Assembly (NCBI GenBank): GCA_949752795.1
Contig: OX457061.1
Span: 40,208,338 to 40,272,337, forward strand
DNA length: 64,000 nt
Reading direction: 5' to 3'
DNA from: Hyperoodon ampullatus
Taxonomy: Eukaryota; Chordata; Mammalia; Artiodactyla; Ziphiidae
The position numbers were made by a program, and so were the translations under genes. Below the pieces are notes generated by a model. The model searched no databases and was not told the origin of the DNA. It saw nothing but the letters and a program-made list of their open reading frames with translations. Positions 50,381 to 61,255 of this stretch are shown one piece after another. The stretch's first letter is position 1. Each line of letters starts with the position of its first letter.

Positions 50381-50593
50381 TTTTGTTTTGTTTTGTTTTT
50401 TGTGGTATGTGGGCCTCTCACTGTTGTGGCCTCTCCCGTTGCGGAGAACAGGCCCCAGACGCGCAGGCTCAGCGGCCATGGCTCACAGGCCCAGCCACTT
50501 CGCGGCATGTGGGATCCTCCCAGACCAGGGCACAAACCCGTATCCCCTGCATCAGTAGGCGGACTCTCAACCACTGCGCCATCAGGGAAGCCC
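50381..50593 (-). mobile_element. CHR-1 type SINE (copy 7)
   Basis: The tail is (GTTTT)n rather than pure T, then 'gtggtatgtgggcctctcac', ending 'catcagggaagccc'. The duplication 'tgtgttctttt' lies on both sides. Substitutions such as 'ttcgcggcatg' suggest it is older than copies 8 and 9. Confidence 0.95.
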
Positions 50594-50641
50594 TGTGTTC
50601 TTTTACTGAAAATCACAGAAACCAATAGTGGTTAATTTAAG

Positions 50642-50663
50642 CAAAAAAAAAAAAAAAAAAAAA
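50642..50663 (+). repeat. (A)n homopolymer
   Basis: About 22 consecutive A residues. The sequence before it, about 50 bases after the CHR-1 copy, was not assigned to a retrotransposon. Confidence 0.95.
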
Positions 50664-51014
50664 GTTAGACGGCCTCTGGGTAGCTGACAGAATTAAAGAG
50701 AAAGCTGAAAAGTCATACCTTGTTAAGGAGATGACATAGGGATCTAGACTAAGAGAATCTTTGAATGACTTAATTCCACCTTTATGGCAATCTGCTCAAG
50801 ATTCAGATTCCCAGTAGAGAGTCTAGTTTGCCTAATTTGAATCATCATCTCACCCCTTGACTGATGGCATAGGTACCTTGATTAATGGACCTGCCAAGAC
50901 TTGGGGAATATAGGGGAGATACTTCCCTAAAGGAAAAGTAAGGTGTTATAACTAAAAATGGCAAATGGTAAACAGGCAAAACCAACAGATGCCCATTCCA
51001 GAGTGTGCAGATTA

Positions 51015-51250
51015 GGTCAGCATTTCTCAGTAGGGGCATCGTTGGTTGGCCTTTGGGGGAAGACCATTTTCCTTTTTGAGCTGCTGTCCCAGTGCATTGC
51101 AGTGTGTTCAGCATCCTTGGCTCTTGGACAGTAAATGCCAGCAGCACCTCCACTGCTACCATCACAACCAGGGTACCACCTGTTTCACAACCACTATCAT
51201 CTCCCTACTCCCACTGCCCCCACTCCCCAGATAGGCTGTGAAATAGAGCA
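51015..51250. mobile_element. hAT-Charlie type remnant
   Basis: 'tgtcccagtgcattgcagtg', 'tgtgttcagcatccttggct' and 'atgccagcagcacctccact' parallel the element at 28480-28700, but much more diverged. Confidence 0.5.
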
Positions 51251-51489
51251 TCCAGGACCACTGCACTGCATGATCCCTAAAGCTTTTTCCATTTAAAACA
51301 GTCAGATGCATTTCCTTTGCTAAACTAAAGGTTGTTTGTAGTTTTGTTAAAATAAAATAGTTTCTTGTCTCTTCTATCAAAAAGTTCTTCAATTTGATAT
51401 TCCTAAATATCTAAACTGACTTACATGTAGAGCCATATGAAACATGTTAGAAATTCATCAATTTGTTTCTTCAGTTTATTTCTTTGTTT

Positions 51490-51760
51490 AAGGGCATGGA
51501 CTTTAGAGCTGAAGTCTTTGAATTCAAATTCCACAACCATAGCTTTGCTAGTTACTAACAGTTACTTCCTTTGGCTTTTACATAATCTTTCTTTGGGCAG
51601 TTGCATAATCTCTCTGTGCTTCTGTAAAATGAGGATAGTAGTACATACCTATTTCATAGGGTTGTTGTGAGGATCAAATTAGCTAGTATGCATAAGGTAT
51701 TTAATATATTGCCAAAAGCATAGTAACTATATGAATATGTAAGCTATTACTATATTTATA
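51490..51760 (+). repeat. MIR SINE
   Basis: 'gggcatggactttagagctg', 'aattcaaattccacaaccat', 'tctctgtgcttctgtaaaat' and 'agggttgttgtgaggatcaa' are MIR in sense orientation, close to full length. Confidence 0.9.
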
Positions 51761-51914
51761 AAATGGGATATTAATAATTAAGTTTTACATAGGTAACATA
51801 AAAATACCTTCAAAATTTCTTTTTGGGGGGAGTTACCTTTTAAAAATTAAATTGCTCTACCTGGAAAAGCATTTTGTTATAACATTTAGCTTAGAACTAT
51901 ACTTTGAAAAATAT

Positions 51915-52470
51915 TTCCTCATTCAACATTTATTGAGTATTTTCTAGACCTGGGCTAAATTCAAGGAAGACAGAGAATGCATGTACCAGTAGAGGCAATA
52001 ATAACTGAGTGAACAAATAAATGCCCAGGGTAATTAACTGGTGTGCTCAGAGCTGTGGAGGCATCGCAGAAAGGCCTGGAAGGAGGGTTTGGTGTGTTGG
52101 TAAACAGATGAAAGGCCTGGAGTGGACTCTGGTCAGCTGGGGAGAGGCAACATAGGACATGACAGGATGTGCTGGAGCTATGTTTTACAAGGCCTTGGAG
52201 ACTCTGGTAAGGAGCCGGTATCTCTTCTGCAGGGGTTTGAGATTTCCTTCCAAGGAACCTATTGAAGGGGGTTTTAAGCAGGAGTGTACTAGGTCTGATT
52301 TACATTTGGGAAAGTTGTTTTTGTTGACAGTGTAGAAAATGAACTGGAGATGAATAGGTGGGACCAGATAGAAGACTCTAGGGAAGAAATGGACAGGAAT
52401 GGGATTGGGATGGCAGTAGTGGAAATGGAAAGAAATGAATGAGGTCAAATGAAATCACGTATATTTATTT
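51915..52470 (-). repeat. L2 LINE, antisense
   Basis: 'tcattcaacatttattgagt' at the left, then 'acaaggccttggagactctg', 'ttttaagcaggagtgtacta' and 'aggtctgatttacatttggg' match antisense L2 in order. The reverse frame at 52185-52448 is L2 debris. Confidence 0.8.
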
Positions 52471-53818
52471 TAGAGGTAGAATTGACAGGTATTGGTGGTG
52501 GCTTGGATGAAGAAGATAGAGAAAGAGGAATCAGACATCTAGATTTTTGGCTATGTATGTGCCATTTGACAGTATGCATATATTCCCTCTGTAATTAAAC
52601 TTTTTAAATATTTTATGGTACTTTTCAAAACTAAGTTTTTAGTACTATTTTAAAACATTCATCTTCCTGGTCTAGATTTTTTTTGCACTGCAGCAAAATT
52701 GTACAATCTTCCAATTTTTTTTCTTATTTTCCTGTTTAGCAATGAAAACCTCCATTGTTGATGTTATTGGCATTTAATTGGGAGCACTTTATCTGTTAAT
52801 TATCACTGTTGAAGATTTAAACTCACTTACCACTTGCAGAGTAATCTTTTGAAATTACATAGCTGAGTATTATCCCTGCCCCAGGAAACTATGAGTCTGT
52901 AAAAGCCTGCACCTGTTGAGAAGTAGCCTTCCCTTCTTTGCCCAGTATGCTTCCCATGGGTGTGGATGGCAAGGAGCTGGGATGGTGGTGAGGCACCTGG
53001 AGTTTATTTACCTATCTCTGCCTGAGGTACTCGCTCACTCTGCATGTAACTCCACTATTCTTTTTAACATGTACTTCAGATGTGGTAAGTCAGGTTTGTG
53101 AGTTTTTATTTTCTGTCACTTAGGACTGGCATACCTCCTCAACAATTGGAGTTTATCTTATTTTACCAAAATATGATTTCTTCTTGTGAATGGAGACCAA
53201 GCATATATAGCAGTCATTAATTAAATTAAGCAGATTGTTCAAATTGGTGCATGTGGAATGAATTATTTTACTTTTTTCTCAGAATTGAGAAACTAGGAAG
53301 AAAATTCATTAGACAGTAATGCATAGAGATTTTTTTTACACCTAAATGAGAAGCCAGAAGTGCATATAAAACATAAGAACTTCAGAAACATTTCTTAGGC
53401 ACAGACTATTATGAAACTCCCATGGATGTTTTTGATTTCCCATTACATTAAAATACTCAAATGAACTTCATATTCAGAACATTTAAAAATAGCTCAATCT
53501 TAAAAAGAAGATATAAAGTATTATCAGCTGTGCTTTTTGTACATAATTAGCATGTGCCTGTGGAGGTATAATGACTTTTAGTGTAATGATATTACTCATG
53601 ATAAAAAGTTCAGATGGTAAAAATTGGAGATACAGCTGGGTGACACATTTTAAAATAACTCAAAGATGACTTCACAGAAGGCATGCTATTTTGGTCCCTT
53701 GTAATCCTCCTTTCACTCATCAGTGGTTATGAAGGCATTGATAAAAGATCCTTTTTTAAATGTTTCATTTCTTTCCCCCTTTCTTATAGATTTGATGTGT
53801 GTTCACTGTTTCCTTCAG
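52471..53818 (+). other. FANCC intron end, nothing else recognised
   Basis: No repeat family recognised in these 1.3 kb before the exon. The last part, TTCACTGTTTCCTTCAG, is a pyrimidine-rich splice acceptor ending at 53818. Confidence 0.6.
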
Positions 53819-53867
53819 TGTGTGACAAACCACTGTGAAGGTACATCACCTTTTCTCTTTTTCTGAG
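53819..53867 (+). other. FANCC: FANCC 5' UTR part of the first coding exon
   Basis: The exon is inferred to start after the acceptor CAG at 53816-53818. The 49 nt before the start codon contain no upstream ATG. An in-frame TGA at 53823-53825 means the reading frame cannot extend further 5'. Earlier non-coding exon(s) and the promoter are not identified in this window. Confidence 0.8.
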
Positions 53868-54032
53868 ATGGCTCAAGATTCAGTAGGCCTTCCTTCTGAT
53901 TTTCAGTTTTGGATGCAGAAGCTTTCCGTATGGGATCAGGCATCCACTTTGGAAACCCAACAAGACACCTGTCTTCACCTGCCTCAGTTCCAGGAGTTCC
54001 TGAGGCAGTTGTATGAATCCTTGAAAGAGATG
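53868..54032 (+). CDS. FANCC: FANCC, first coding exon (residues 1-55)
   Basis: Encodes the N-terminus of Fanconi anaemia group C protein, an all-helical subunit of the FA core complex. In that complex, FANCC works with FANCE and FANCF and supports monoubiquitination of FANCD2-FANCI during interstrand-crosslink repair (known of the family). The translation begins [20 protein letters not shown], then carries [17 protein letters not shown] and ends YESLKEM, nearly identical to human FANCC as I recall it. ATG at 53868 has G at -3 and G at +4, a good Kozak context, and an in-frame stop lies 45 nt upstream. The exon contributes exactly 55 codons (c.1-165, phase 0) and ends at donor GTGAGTAG. The frame is intact. 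Differences from human are conservative, mostly in residues 7-12 and 38-51. Confidence 0.96.
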
Positions 54033-55682
54033 GTGAGTAGTGGACCAAAATAATAAGGTTATTTTGTGACATCAGGAACTCTTTACCAGATTTTATTAAG
54101 CCTGAATGCAGTCCAGGGACTTGTGGTATTGACCTAATGTATTGAAAGATTAGACAGACAAATTACCTGTAAATATTGCAGACGGGATGTGGTTTCCTAG
54201 TGTCTGATTCATTATGACTTCAGTCTTTTCTTTCTTGATTAGTTATATTGTCACATGAGACTTCCCGACCAATCAAGTTGTTTTTAAATAAACAAGACTT
54301 TGACACTTGTTGTCAGGTAATAATTGGGTTTCTTTTAAAGGCCTTTGTATCTTTTAAATATTGAAGGGTTTGCTGAAATGCTTACTCTTTTCTCAACCCT
54401 ATTCTGAAGTGGGCTCTACTAAGAGATGATAAATGTTAAGATCTCTTCTTTATAAATATTTTAAGTGGACTTTTCTTGTGAATATTAAGATTATGAGTGT
54501 CTTCACTATTGTTGTATAAGTTACTGTGTTCAAAATTTGGTATTTTTTCATTTTGGCATAAGATTTCTTATTTTCATTGCAATAGGCATTTTTGTGAATT
54601 AATGTATTTTCATAATATCAAAATATTTTCTAATTTCAAAATGAAAAGCAAAATTGTCATTTAATGTAGGTGTTCTTGTGTTATACTTGTCTTTCCTTAA
54701 TCAAAGAAGCAAGTAGGAAATTTGAAGAATAATTCATAGTGATAATATGAGTTCACATGTCTTTAGAAAGTAGAAGAAAAGATACTGTCTGTCTGAACAA
54801 CTAATGCTAACTTTTAAAATTGTTTTTTGGCAATGAGACTTTTGTAACTTGACCTTAAAGTGATTCCAGAAAGTCCAGGACTGACCTTGATGCTCAGACA
54901 AATGTGAGGAATTTATTGCTTCAGCAGTAGGAAATGCTTATCATTTCAGCTTACGTGCATGTTAGCCCAGTTTGGTCTTATTTTTTAACTTTCTTGAAAG
55001 GTAAAGAAATGGGAAAGGGCCAAGTGTACAACAGCAAGTGTATTTTTTAATCTTAAGCTGTTTTCTATTTGGTTGATCAGTTTTTGTGTCAGGTTTTAGG
55101 TCGTTGCAGACAAGTATGATGTCATTTAGCATATAGTAATCAAAATAGTAATAAACAGAGATATGTATCTATATGCTTTGGCTGCTTTTATTTCTTTTTA
55201 CAAGTTCCAGAGTTCTTGTCCTGCTAAACCTTCTTTGAGATAGTGCTACTGGAGCTGACACAGGAACTTCTCTTATTATGTTAGAAAAAAACCCCAGGAT
55301 GAACATATGGTGTTATATAGATATTAATCACCTATATATTTTTTTCACTATTATGCAGTCTTTGTTATTTTTCAGATAAAGTGGCCTTTCTTGACTTAAA
55401 TATGAGTAAAATGAAGTTAATGCTGCAATAATATTGATTTTACTTAAACTTATACTTCTTAGTTTTGGTGGCCTGGTTTAATGATGAAGTATGGTGATTG
55501 CTTGTTAAACTTTATTAGAATTACTTACCTAAAGATCTTCTCTAACCTTTTTCTCCCCCTACTTTTCTAAAATATATGCTAAACAAGAAACATTCAAGCT
55601 CCCTCAACCTATAATGGCAGTTCAGGCTTTTCTGAGTTGCGTAGTGTCCTTTTACTGACCAAAACATAATTTTCTTTTATAG
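54033..55682 (+). other. FANCC: FANCC intron between c.165 and c.166
   Basis: 1,650 bp from GTGAGTAG to a T-rich acceptor TTTTCTTTTATAG ending at 55682. Phase 0. I recognise no SINE or L1 in it, which is notable beside the repeat-rich flanks. Confidence 0.85.
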
Positions 55683-55767
55683 GATTCAAGTGCAATTATT
55701 GAAAGATTCCCCACAATTGGTCAACTGTTGGCAAAAACTTGCTGGAATCCTTTTATCTTAGCATATG
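55683..55767 (+). CDS. FANCC: FANCC, second coding exon (residues 56-84, first base of codon 84)
   Basis: 85 nt encoding [20 protein letters not shown] followed by WNPFILAY and the first base of an Asp codon. The [13 protein letters not shown] and WNPFILAYD segments match human FANCC closely. The exon corresponds to c.166-250. It starts after acceptor ATAG and ends at donor GTAAGAAT. The codon split (G|AT) is phase 1 and is restored exactly by the next exon at 61161. Neither a frameshift nor a stop is present. Substitutions relative to the human sequence as I recall it are S-A-I for N-T-V at residues 58-60 and T for A at residue 74. Confidence 0.96.
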
Positions 55768-56549
55768 GTAAGAATCCAAAGCATGTCCTCTCAAAATACA
55801 AACTCCTAATGATAATTTTAATCTTTGCATTGTTTAACAAAACACAGAACTTTAAATTATAAGCCTGTCTCTGATTTTTCATGAGACAACTTATCAAATG
55901 TATTCCTTGTTCCATTACAAAGAAGGCACCCTTTATTGTTGTCCATATATGTTTGTGCATGTGTATACAGATAAACACACACAAACAAACACATACATGC
56001 AGATGTGTAGGAGAACAGAACTCCTTGAATTAGAGGGCAGAAACTCCCAGATGATTGTTATAACTTCATTTTTAATTCAGTGTAAAATGGTTATAATAAT
56101 GAAATAATTTCTTTGTTTTGCAATTTCATATTAACTCACACACCATTTTCCATGTGTAAAATTCTTCAGTGTTTGAATCCTGCCATGACTCTGCCATTAT
56201 TTAGGGGTGACAGTTTGGTTTTACCCAAGGTTAAGAGGAATTTGGGGATACTTTGGGGGAGGTGTCCCTTCACTGACCTCCTGCCTACCTGTCTAGCCTC
56301 ATTTCCTGTTTAATCCTCCACAGCTATACCACATGCATTGTAGACAGTTTAAATTACTAACAGTGCTTGATGTCTGGGCCTGCGACATGCAGTTCTTTTT
56401 GCCTGGAACTCTGTTCTCATCTCATGTCCTCAAATCTTCTTCAAAATAGCCTTGCTAGGGCTGAGTTAGGAACCTTTCTTAGTGTGTGCATAGCTGCCAG
56501 TATCTCCCTTAATTATAACACTTACTACACTGCTTTATAATTGTTGGTG

Positions 56550-56660
56550 TGCCTGTCTGATGCCCTGGAAGACTGAATGCCTCTCAAGAGCAGGAACTGT
56601 GGTTTTAGTTCTCTTTGTTGTCCCAGAGCTTAGCACAGGGTGAATGGGCACATCTGAAGG
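56550..56660 (+). repeat. L2 LINE 3' end
   Basis: 'gactgaatgcctctcaagag', 'caggaactgtggttttagtt' and 'gtcccagagcttagcacagg' are the L2 3' region in sense orientation. L2-like sequence may begin near 56150. Confidence 0.75.
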
Positions 56661-57140
56661 TATATAGTGGAGGTTTATTGCCTTGATTTGACTATATTGT
56701 TAGCTAATGTAATATTTACTTTTCATATTTTTAAAGTCAGAGACTAATTGCATAATATAATGATAGTAGAATCAAAAATAATCTGAATATTCCCCTTTGA
56801 TGTTTAGAGAATTATACAGTATCTCTTTCCTAGCCTGTTCTAAGTCATTAGAAGGAGCTTGAACTAGGTGGGGAAGGGACAACATTTGCATTTGGTTCCA
56901 TGAGCATACATGCATGGGTGCACTGCATATACCCAAACTTGCTGGCTCCACCCCCATCTTCATTCTATTCCTTTTCCTCTTCACTTAATGCCTCTTGCTT
57001 CCTCTTCCCCCTTAAGTTGACGCTTCCTCCTTTACCCACTTAGCTTGTTCAAGTTCTTAATCTAAAATGGCAAAGCCATCACTGTATTTGCCTACCAGGG
57101 CCACACTTACCTGCCCTAAATTTATATATTTCAGCTAGGC

Positions 57141-57362
57141 CAGTGTTTCTCAAAAAACCTTTGACCAGAAATACATTTTCTATACATGTGTATATATGCA
57201 TACATACAGTTATACACATGCACCCACACATTTCTTGAAAAAATGCTTGCTTTTATTTTGCACAATTCATATTCACTATACCATTTTTTTAATGGTTTTC
57301 ATGACCCAAAACTGATTTTACAATCCACCTATAGGTCGTGACCAAAAGTGTGAAAAACATTG
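57141..57362. mobile_element. hAT-type DNA transposon with perfect 8-bp target duplication
   Basis: Left end 'cagtgtttctcaaaaaacct', right end 'accaaaagtgtgaaaaacat' plus 'tg'. AGCTAGGC flanks both sides exactly (57133-57140 and 57363-57370), the 8-bp duplication of hAT transposition. Non-autonomous, 222 bp, related to the copy at 23107-23330. Confidence 0.88.
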
Positions 57363-57869
57363 AGCTAGGCCAATGCTGTTGATGGCAGGAGAAAGGAAAA
57401 GAAACTGTTGAATTTCCTGCATTTAAAGGCATCACTCATTGTTAGGTACTTCATGGATTGAATAACCACTTTTTAGAAAAAAGAAATAATATGCCCTTTA
57501 AGTGTACCTAGTGGATGTGGGACACATCCTTAATTCAGAAATGTTAAAATGTGGGAAAGTTTGGGTTGTAGGATTGAAGTAGAATGAGGGGCATTGCTCA
57601 CTTTGTGCTGAGCACTATTCTCTATGGAATGCATAGTGGGTCTAATTGAATTCTTGATAGGCTTGCAGGATAGGTATTTATGGATTAGCCTAAATATGTC
57701 ACTTTTCTCAGAATTTAGAACTAATAAAATCCAGGATCCTACTCCTCTAAAGCCCATATTGTTGTAATGATCTGCCCCCATGGACTGTACCACTGTGGTT
57801 GAAATGTTCCAGTCCTGGCTTTACCACCAGCCAGCTTCATGTGAATGTATATAGTCACTATTTTTTTTT

Positions 57870-58090
57870 TTTTTAATGTCAAGCCCTAGGAAAACATGGC
57901 TCACAATTTCTGCCCTCTAGGAGCTTCCAGTCAGGGAAAAAAAGAAACCTAAGGAGATCAGCCAGAGTCAGGATGATGGTTGGTACTGTGGAGCTTTGAC
58001 TAAGTTGCTGAGGGGAAGGAGAGTTTCACAGTGGAGGTTTTGCAGGGGCTGACTCTTGGAGGAAAATAGATGAGATAGGATTTTCTAAGG
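57870..58090 (-). repeat. L2 LINE, antisense
   Basis: 'ctgccctctaggagcttcca', 'gtcagggaaaaaaagaaacc' and 'ggctgactcttggaggaaaa' follow antisense L2. Diverged. Confidence 0.65.
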
Positions 58091-58146
58091 CAAGCCACAG
58101 AACTCACTGGGTCTCCGATTCTTTATTTGTAAAAGTGAGAGGTTGA

Positions 58147-58363
58147 GGGCTTCCCTGGTGGTGCAGTGGTTGAGAGTCCGCCTGCCGATTCAGGGGACAC
58201 AGGTTCGTGCCCTGGTCCGGTAGGATCCCACATGCCACGGAGCGGCTGGGCCCGTGAGCCATGGCCGCTGGGCCTGCGCGTCCGGAGCCTGTGCTCCGCA
58301 ACGGGAGAGGCCACAGCAGTGAGAGGCCCGCGTACCGCAAAAAAAAAAAAAAAAAAAAAAAAA
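58147..58363 (+). mobile_element. CHR-1 type SINE (copy 8), sense
   Basis: 'gggcttccctggtggtgcag' to 'gcgtaccgc', then an uninterrupted A-tail of about 25. The target-site duplication 'aagtgagaggttga' on the left is 'aagtgagaggctga' on the right. The long pure A-tail and near-consensus body suggest a recent insertion. Confidence 0.97.
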
Positions 58364-58700
58364 GTGAGAGGCTGAACTGATTTTTCCCTGTGGATTTAGA
58401 CTTGCATCTGTCTGTGATCTTTCCTTAGCACCTAATCTCTATTACTTTGGCCCCCTCTATCAACCAGAAACAAATTCTCCATCTCTTTCTGTTTAAATGC
58501 CTGTGTTACCATTCGAACTGCCCATTAAATTTCAGTTTCCTGTTTGAGGTATGCATTTGGTTTTGAGCTCGTAGAGGAGACTGACAGGCACAGAACTCAT
58601 GAGTAATCAAATCTTGCCTGTGTTGCCACTGTTGTTTCACTAGTTGGGCACTTTCTTCCAGGAAAGGATCTTTTCTTATGGTGTTGTAATATCAAAATTA

Positions 58701-58905
58701 TTTTTTTTTTTTTGCGGTACGTCGGCCTCTCACTGTTGTGGCCTCTCCCGTTGCGGAGCACAGGCTCCGGACGCGCAGGCTCAGCGGCCATGGCTCACGG
58801 GCCAAGCCGCTCCGCGGCATGTGGGATCCTCCCAGACCGGGGCACGAACCCATGTCCCCTGCATCGGCAGGCGGACCCTCAACCACTGCGCCACCAGGGA
58901 AGCCC
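58701..58905 (-). mobile_element. CHR-1 type SINE (copy 9), antisense
   Basis: Short poly-T, 'gcggtacgtcggcctctcac', ending 'caccagggaagcccc'. Flanked by 'aaattattttt' on both sides. It lies 337 bp from copy 8 in opposite orientation. Confidence 0.96.
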
Positions 58906-59194
58906 CGAAATTATTTTTTAAGTACAGTAGAAGTAAACAGTTTCCATCAAGGAAAGAAGTAAGTAAGTGAGAATAGGATCGGAAATAAGGATAATAAGGA
59001 AGGAGGAAGGATTTGGAAATTAAAAGACTCCACAAAGGGAAGAGAAAAAATAGGTAATAGAAAGGGAAAAAACACCTTTTATTCAGTGGTGTTCTCTCCA
59101 TAAAATTACTGCCTTCACCTCCTTGGTGTTCTGGCTGGTAGGTTCTAGGTCTGAGCTCTTGATTCACATAGCTATAACCTGTTTTCCTCATGCT

Positions 59195-59260
59195 TTTTAT
59201 TACTGTGTGAGAGTTTGCCCCCAAACTTGGCAGCTTAAAACAAATATTTATTGTCTAAAA
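59195..59260 (+). repeat. LTR-like repeat scrap
   Basis: 'ttactgtgtgagagtttgcc' and 'cttggcagcttaaaacaaat' followed by 'atttattgtct' resemble the start of the repeat at 27602-28068. Confidence 0.45.
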
Positions 59261-61160
59261 AAAAATGCTGCCATCACACTTTTAAACTATAGAATTAATT
59301 TAAAGAATTAATTTAGCTTTCATTTGAGCTTTCGGTTCAAGATATCAAAAAATAAAAGGTGGCAAATATATGTTGGTATATTTCTTTCCCTTACACTCAT
59401 TTTTAGATGAGTGCTTTGCACTAATGACTGTCTGCATGATGAGTCCCATGCAGTTTTCGATCCCCAGTGCTCCAGCTCCGATGTCTGAGCCTCTAGGGAG
59501 GAGCCTGACAGATGCCATCCCCTGTAGACAGTGCTGGTGGCATTCATGAATAATAGGTGATGGCTTGCATCTTTAAATCCCTAAAGCAAAGTAAGCTCAT
59601 TAGCAGTGCATTTCAGTGCATTGACTCTGGGCAAAGAAATAAAGGCTGGGGGCAAGTTACTCTTGCTCTTCTTTTTCTTTTTGAGAGAAAAGTAAAAAAT
59701 AATATGCTGTTGAACTAAATGTGCAGAGTCACTCAACACCTGGGGAAAACTCCTATCTTTTGGATTCTTTTAGATTTACACTCCATAATTAACATTTTCT
59801 GTTTTTTTTCTCCTTAGTGGTGAGTGTCTGATTTTTGGAAATGCTCCCCATCAGGTTGCATTCTGTATAACATGGAAAGCTGCTTACATAAGCATATCAT
59901 TAGATGTGTTTGTCACACTTGTGACATGCAGATAATTATAATTTCTTCTGATATTTAAAACATAGAAAGTACAAGTCAGATTTTTCATAGTGGCATTGGT
60001 TCAACCTGAAGAACCCTAGGATCTCCAGCAGTTAAATTATGTGATTCTTGCAATGAACTGATTTCAGGCAAGCCAGTGATGTATTTGAGCTCATAAAAGC
60101 TAGGAAAAATAGGAATATCCCTCAGGATAACCCCTGATAAAGTTTGTTCAGAGATGTTAGTTATTAGGAGAGCCTAAGTTTATGGGGGGGAAATGGATTT
60201 AAAATTACTCTCAGGGTCTTTTGGTTTGTGGTTGAAAATGCCGAGATAGCTTACTGTAGTTTGTATTCTCCTTATTTCTTGTTAATGAAGCCCTTAGAAA
60301 TGCTGTGTTTATGAAATTGCAGTAGATAACAAAGTAAAGAGCATCAGGTGATTCTGCAGAGGAGTGATTCCAGGTGCTGGGTTTCCTCAGCATCACCTCC
60401 ATGGCCTTGTGGTAAAGTCCATAGTAGCTTGGCTCTAGTTCAGGTACTGACATCTTCAGTTTTTAGGTCTCATTTTTGCTTCTCAGTTGTGTTATAGAAT
60501 CTCCAACTTGAATGGACTTAGTTACCAAAGGAGGAAGGAGAAAATGGCTTACCAAGTAGATGTTCTAGCCAAATAGATTTCAAAGGTCAGCATTGTTATC
60601 ACATATTTAGTAAAGTTTTACATTTTAGAGTAAAGAATTAGGAGAATGTAAAAGGCTTCTATTTTATCCAAACCATTTGGTACTAAAAAGAATGTATTTT
60701 AAAACAATTCTTCTTGTTAAATTTATTTTTAACAAGTGGGGGTATTTTGGCCAGTTAGATTAAATCAGAAATATTGACTACTGCTTATGGCAGTGATATT
60801 GCCTTAAAAAGGTTGAAATTACTAATGGTTTGAATATAAAATAAAGAACTGATGTTGAAAAAAGCTAGTTCTTTTAGTTCTTTCCATCATTCTCTTTTGG
60901 CTTTAAAAATTGCTGCTGTGACAGAAAGAGAATTGACCTCACAAGGGCTAAGCATAAGTGATCCTGAACCCACAAGAAGGAAAAAAACCACAAAGTTTCA
61001 CAGATGGTCCTGGATGCTTGTTCTATGAACTTAGTAGTTTGTGATTTTCCTAAAATATAATAAATATATTTCCTTTAGTATATAATGTTACAAATTTTAT
61101 ACTGATTATCTTTTCTTTCTATTTGATAAAACCTACTCATTTTAGTTTTCCTTTTTGCAG

Positions 61161-61255
61161 ATGAAAGCCAAAAAATTCTAATATGGTGCTTGTGTTGTCT
61201 GATTAAGAAAGATCCACAGAATTCTGGAGAATCAAAACTTAACTCCTGGACACGG
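61161..61255 (+). CDS. FANCC: FANCC, third coding exon (residues 84-115)
   Basis: 95 nt that complete codon 84 (GAT, Asp) and encode [20 protein letters not shown], then [11 protein letters not shown]. The [14 protein letters not shown] segment matches human FANCC as I recall it. The exon corresponds to c.251-345 and ends on a complete codon (phase 0). The acceptor is CTTTTTGCAG. The donor is GTAAAA at 61256. A second GT, in GTAAAT at 61262, would extend the exon in frame by six bases (Val-Lys). The last two codons are ACA CGG (Thr-Arg), where I recall Ile-Gln in human. Neither a stop nor a frameshift is present. The next coding exon is not recognised in the rest of the window. Confidence 0.96.

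Larger units (their letters stand above)
55768..61160 (+). other. FANCC: FANCC intron between c.250 and c.251
   Basis: 5,393 bp, donor GTAAGAAT and acceptor CTTTTTGCAG. It holds an L2 3' end near 56550-56660, a hAT element, an antisense L2, two CHR-1 SINEs facing each other, and an LTR-like scrap near 59195-59260. The parts 55768-56549 and 59261-61160 show no recognisable repeat or additional exon. Confidence 0.85.

Noticed and set aside
53835..53867. An upstream extension of the FANCC frame starting at 53835
   Set aside because: It starts with GTG, not ATG, and the conserved FANCC start MAQDS begins at the good-context ATG at 53868.
54033..54053. Continuation of the first FANCC coding exon past codon 55 (VSSGPK)
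   Set aside because: The donor GTGAGTAG lies exactly at c.165 and the next exon continues the known protein sequence; the extension is intron read-through.
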